Source: JBAVOR01 sp049692255 (GTDB lineage Bacteria > Babelota > Babeliae > Babelales > JACPOV01). From it: 64,000 nucleotides of DNA. The position numbers and the translations under genes were made by a program. Below the pieces are notes generated by a model. That model worked only from the letters and a program-made list of their open reading frames with translations. It did no database searches and was not told the origin of the DNA. Positions 60,966-64,000 of the stretch are shown here, piece after piece. Where the stretch lies: assembly GCA_049692255.1 (NCBI GenBank), contig JBAVOR010000006.1, positions 11,279 to 75,278 of the forward strand. Reading direction: 5' to 3'. The stretch's first letter is position 1. Each line of letters starts with the position of its first letter.

Positions 60966-61577
60966 GTGTATAAAAAAATCACCCTACTTTCTGCACTGCT
61001 TTGCACCGGAATTCAGTATGCATCTGATATAACACCACGGTTTAAAATAGAACCACCACTGCTCGAAATAAAACCAAGCTACTTCTTCTTCTGGGCATCC
61101 CCGATGAAGAAAATCTATAATAAAGGGGGCTTTGAAATTCAATGCAGCGCCTCAGCCCCCTTTTGCAATTATGTAGATTTGTATGGTAGCGTTGGCTACC
61201 GCACCGTACGAGGTCATGCGTTGAATAGTGGCGAAAGAACAAGCCTCACCGTAATACCTGTTGATATTGGTTTAAAACCAGTATTCAATTTCTGTAACCG
61301 CTTTTATTACTTTTTTGCAATAGGGCCGCGCTACTTCCACTTTGATCAACACAACAAATCACCCTATGTCGATCGCACCGTCAAAGGCAATTTCATTGGC
61401 TTATTTCTCAACACTGGATTTAACGTATTGCTTGCAAATTGCCTCTCATTTGGGATTTTCGGCGAATATTCATATGAAAAGAACAAGGTTCACCCAAAGA
61501 TGGTCAATGTATACAGTAATGGCAATGTACAAATAGGTGGCCTTGCATTCGGCGGCAGCGTGGGCTATGCATTTTAA
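60966..61577 (+). CDS. Small outer-membrane beta-barrel protein
   Basis: This 203-residue protein starts at GTG with AAAAGGA upstream and has signal peptide YKKITLLSALLCTGIQYA. The mature part has alternating strands (YVDLYGSVGYRTVRG, TVIPVDIGLKPVFNFCNRFY, FIGLFLNTGFNVLLANCLSF, LAFGGSVGYAF) and ends in Phe, the BAM signal. About eight strands would fit an OmpA/OmpW-like barrel. It lies 18 bases after the glycine-rich surface protein and could help to anchor it (inference). Confidence 0.75.
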   Translation: MYKKITLLSALLCTGIQYASDITPRFKIEPPLLEIKPSYFFFWASPMKKIYNKGGFEIQCSASAPFCNYVDLYGSVGYRTVRGHALNSGERTSLTVIPVDIGLKPVFNFCNRFYYFFAIGPRYFHFDQHNKSPYVDRTVKGNFIGLFLNTGFNVLLANCLSFGIFGEYSYEKNKVHPKMVNVYSNGNVQIGGLAFGGSVGYAF

Positions 61578-61715
61578 GCGGTGCTATTGGCATGTATCAA
61601 TAACAAAACAAGTTCGACTGCAATACAGACATTGCCAAGGAACTCTTTTTGTGAATTAATAAAACTTATATCTCTCGACAAAAGCTCAAGCAATTAAAAA
61701 ATTCTGCGTAACACT

Positions 61716-62528
61716 CTATTGTATATGCACTTTCTTGCTCAAATAGTAGGCTCGCATCATACATGATAGCGCAAATAAGCCTGTACCTGCTAAAATAATT
61801 AATGAACCAACAGGAAGATTGGTTACATAAAAAGCACTTGTGCCTAAAGCGCACGCTAATCCACCCGCGATCATGCTGAAATACACGTATTGGGTCAGAT
61901 TAACACTGATATTTTTGCTCGTACTTCCCGGAATTGCTACCAGCGCAGCGGTCATGAGCCCACCTAAAATACGTACCCCCAATGCAATAACCAATGCTAT
62001 GCAAAGCAAATAGATAAAATTATACAACGATACGGGAATCTTATTGGTTTGCGCAATATCTGCCGATATACCGATTAAAATCATACGCTTGAAGATATAA
62101 TGGGTTATGAAAAAAATGATCAATGAACTCGCCACCGTGATCAAGCAGATGATGCCAGTCAGGTGCTTGATATTACCCAGAAGCATTGTTTCAGTCTCAC
62201 TCTGCGGCAAAAAGAGAAATGCAATTGATACTGATGTAGTAAATACTATTGCCGTTAATGCCTCAAAAGGCAAACGCGTTTGTCTTTCCAAAAACCATAT
62301 AATAACTATACCTACCAAGAGAAATAATAAAGCACCCAGCGATACATCAAAATGATATTTTAATGCTATAGCAATACCCGGAAGTGTTAAATGCCCCAAA
62401 GCACCGGCCATGAGCGTCATGCGATTGGTTATCATAAGTGAACCGATGTAGGCAGCCACCGTCCCAATCGAGATGCCAATCACCAAGGCATACCAAAAAG
62501 TAATGTCAGGAACTATGATGATGTTCAT
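61716..62528 (-). CDS. znuB: ZnuB-like metal ABC transporter permease
   Basis: This 270-residue permease of the ABC-3 family (Zn/Mn uptake) has eight or nine membrane helices, AGALGHLTLPGIAIALKY (where the family has S-HxxLPG) and RILGGLMTAALVAIPGST near the cytoplasmic coupling region. It overlaps the ATP-binding gene by 23 bases. No substrate-binding lipoprotein gene is next to them, and the metal (Zn, Mn or Fe) cannot be told from sequence. Confidence 0.88.
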   Translation of the reverse strand: MNIIIVPDITFWYALVIGISIGTVAAYIGSLMITNRMTLMAGALGHLTLPGIAIALKYHFDVSLGALLFLLVGIVIIWFLERQTRLPFEALTAIVFTTSVSIAFLFLPQSETETMLLGNIKHLTGIICLITVASSLIIFFITHYIFKRMILIGISADIAQTNKIPVSLYNFIYLLCIALVIALGVRILGGLMTAALVAIPGSTSKNISVNLTQYVYFSMIAGGLACALGTSAFYVTNLPVGSLIILAGTGLFALSCMMRAYYLSKKVHIQ

Positions 62529-63204
62529 AAAAGGCTACATCCATATTATAAACTTTTTTTAATATTTCAGGCGTTAACGTGGTATCGGGCGGTCCAGAAT
62601 GTATTACGTGTTTATTGAGGCACAATACCTGGGTAGCATGTTTCCAAATAATGGAGACATTATGGGTTACCATGATAATCGTCAAATTACGCTCTTTCCA
62701 TAACCGATGGAGTAATGCATAAATAGTTTCTTCACCCCCAATATCTATCCCCGACAATGGCTCATCAAGAAATATAAAGGAGGGATTATCTATAATAGTC
62801 CACGCAAGCATCATACGTTGAAATTGACCAGTTGATAATGCAGCAAAAGGCGCAATAAGAATGGAAACAGGTAATCCAAAATCTTCCAATAATGCTTGCA
62901 CTTGTTTTGTGTTTTTTGATTTAAATGAAAAAAAATCTTGGACCGTTAAAGGCGGCAAATTTTTCTTTAAAATTGTTTCTTGCGGCGGCAGATAGGCAAT
63001 TTTTTGCTGAGGGTCAATATATATTTTTCCACTTGCCGGAATTAAGTTGAGTATGGCGCGCAAAAGTGTTGATTTTCCAGCACCATTCGGCCCTAGAATA
63101 GCTAAAACTTCATGTTCACGCACACTGAAATTAATATCTTGTAAGGCAACTTGATTGCCAAAAGTTACCGACAAGTGAGCAACTTCTAGTACTGGACGCA
63201 TCAT
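62506..63204 (-). CDS. znuC: ZnuC-like metal ABC transporter ATPase
   Basis: This 232-residue ABC ATPase has Walker A LGPNGAGKSTLLRA, signature LSTGQFQRMMLAW (usually LSGGQ), Walker B SFIFLDEPLSGID and switch His in MVTHNVS. It powers the permease encoded by the overlapping gene. The start is at ATGATG (63204 or 63201). A palindrome at 63375-63401 lies in the divergent region upstream and may be a metal-regulator site. Confidence 0.9.
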   Translation of the reverse strand: MMRPVLEVAHLSVTFGNQVALQDINFSVREHEVLAILGPNGAGKSTLLRAILNLIPASGKIYIDPQQKIAYLPPQETILKKNLPPLTVQDFFSFKSKNTKQVQALLEDFGLPVSILIAPFAALSTGQFQRMMLAWTIIDNPSFIFLDEPLSGIDIGGEETIYALLHRLWKERNLTIIMVTHNVSIIWKHATQVLCLNKHVIHSGPPDTTLTPEILKKVYNMDVAFYEHHHSS

Positions 63205-63374
63205 ATATTCTCTTTTTTTACACCAATAGAATCCCCATCATCAGCAAATTACTACGGCATTCTAAAAAAATGCAAGAATTCTCTTCAACCTATAAAAAAT
63301 AAGCAACAAAGATCATCGCGCATCAAATTCCCGTGTAATGGTTTGCAATTCATCTCCACGCTTCAAAAGCATTG

Positions 63375-63401
63375 AATTATAGCTATAAAAAAGCTATAAT
63401 T
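63375..63401. promoter_or_regulatory. Perfect AT-rich palindrome between divergent genes
   Basis: AATTATAGCT (63375-63384), a 7-base spacer, and AGCTATAATT (63392-63401). It lies between znuC on the left and the M48 gene on the right, 56 bases before the latter. It has the size and AT richness of a Fur/Zur-type box but could also be a hairpin in the M48 leader. Confidence 0.4.
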
Positions 63402-63456
63402 GGTTCTAATAGTATTATTACAGCAATAATTTATAATTACACAGACAGGTCCCGCC

Positions 63457-64000
63457 GTGATTAAAAAACTTCTTGTGTTGCTTGCGTGTTGCACCATTTC
63501 TGTTGTACACGGGAAATCTATAAATGAAACATTTGTCTACAGACAAGAGCTCGATCAATTAAAAAGCTCTGCGCAGTACAACACGCTTTTTAATAAACAT
63601 ATGCCCGCTAGCTTGCAATATCTCCAGAGAGATATCTACAATTACAGCAAACTCACTTTCGCTCAGCGGCTCATCCGCTTTATTTTTTTAGCATTTGATA
63701 CTATCGTTGTCACTCCAGAGACAATGCCTGCTTTGTATGCGTACACGCAGAAAGTGTGCGATGCGGCACATATACCTATGCCGGTTATTTTTCTTACCCG
63801 CGAGAATACCCTGTATAATGCAGCAGCGCAAAAACTTTTTTTAAGCACCGGTGGGATTATCATTGGCCAAGAACTGTTGAACGATGTTACTGATGATGAG
63901 CTTGAAGCAATAATCGCACATGAAATAGGACACATCAAGCATAATCATATCAATAAACATATGGCAATCAATATCGCGGTAGTTGCAAGCGCCCCTATCG
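63457..64000 (+). CDS. Exported M48 metalloprotease, cut by window end
   Basis: The frame starts at GTG 63457 and runs to the end of the window without a stop (181 codons). The signal peptide is residues 1-20 (IKKLLVLLACCTISVVHG). The active-site helix ELEAIIAHEIGHIKHNH carries HExxH (HEIGH), typical of HtpX/Oma1-like M48 proteases that degrade misfolded envelope proteins. The preceding GGIIIGQELLNDVTDDE also matches the family. It is the intact counterpart of the inactive homologue at 25742-26662. The C-terminal half and the third zinc ligand lie beyond the window. Confidence 0.85.
   Translation, partial: MIKKLLVLLACCTISVVHGKSINETFVYRQELDQLKSSAQYNTLFNKHMPASLQYLQRDIYNYSKLTFAQRLIRFIFLAFDTIVVTPETMPALYAYTQKVCDAAHIPMPVIFLTRENTLYNAAAQKLFLSTGGIIIGQELLNDVTDDELEAIIAHEIGHIKHNHINKHMAINIAVVASAPI

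Noticed and set aside
63205..63374. Part of the gap between znuC and the M48 gene as a small gene
   Set aside because: No frame with a ribosome site was found; only the palindrome further right stands out.

Overview
The window reads as chromosomal DNA of a small-genome, host-associated Gram-negative bacterium. Coding is dense on both strands. Housekeeping genes for peptidoglycan, lipids, DNA and translation alternate with many exported proteins of no recognisable family, ankyrin-repeat proteins, F-box-like and BTB-like proteins and outer-membrane barrels. This style fits Candidatus Dependentiae (TM6), which live in protists. That placement rests on gene style alone; no marker tree or rRNA was available.

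Layout. 1-9.8 kb: the 3' part of an exported TPR/Sel1-like gene cut by the window edge, a cysteine synthase homologue, a glycosyltransferase and acyl-CoA ligase pair, tmk-holB, a DciA-like gene with a TPR gene, and murG. 9.8-20.4 kb: exported unknowns, a class A PBP, RNase P RNA (absent from ORF-based views), a PASTA protein, gpsA-uppS, a HAD hydrolase, a DUF4177-like protein and a LOG-family protein. 20.5-24.3 kb: an exported hydrolase, an exported GNAT-like protein and a HINT-type toxin-like gene with a duplicated-domain neighbour. 24.3-30 kb: an AT-rich accessory block holding an RHH protein, a TPR protein, an M48 protease homologue without its active site and two exported ankyrin proteins. 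It lies between intact rsmA and a displaced, decayed copy of the rsmA 3' end. 30-48 kb: rsmA, mreB, a barrel protein, tRNA-Ser, a shortened glmU, sbcD, F-box-like paralogues, two SurA-like chaperones, comF, pgpA-lspA-pheT and exported unknowns. 48-56.4 kb: trhO, murB, a YhhQ-like transporter with tgt, two BTB-like exported proteins and an rRNA methyltransferase. 56.4-64 kb: tRNA-Lys and tRNA-Glu, an exported 2OG-Fe(II) oxygenase, a glycine-rich beta-helix surface protein split by a frameshift, a small outer-membrane barrel, a ZnuBC-like metal transporter and an intact M48 protease cut by the window end.

How the genes work together. murG, murB, glmU, uppS, a class A PBP, the PASTA protein and mreB show active wall synthesis. 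Barrel proteins, two SurA-like chaperones and lspA show an outer membrane with lipoproteins. The YhhQ-like gene overlapping tgt indicates salvage of queuosine precursors rather than synthesis. The large exported set (ankyrin, F-box-like, BTB-like, HINT) suggests manipulation of a eukaryotic host.

The strongest leads are the rsmA-flanked accessory block, the HINT protein with its duplicated partner, and a 37-nt hairpin repeat beside tRNA genes whose two copies show compensatory base changes.
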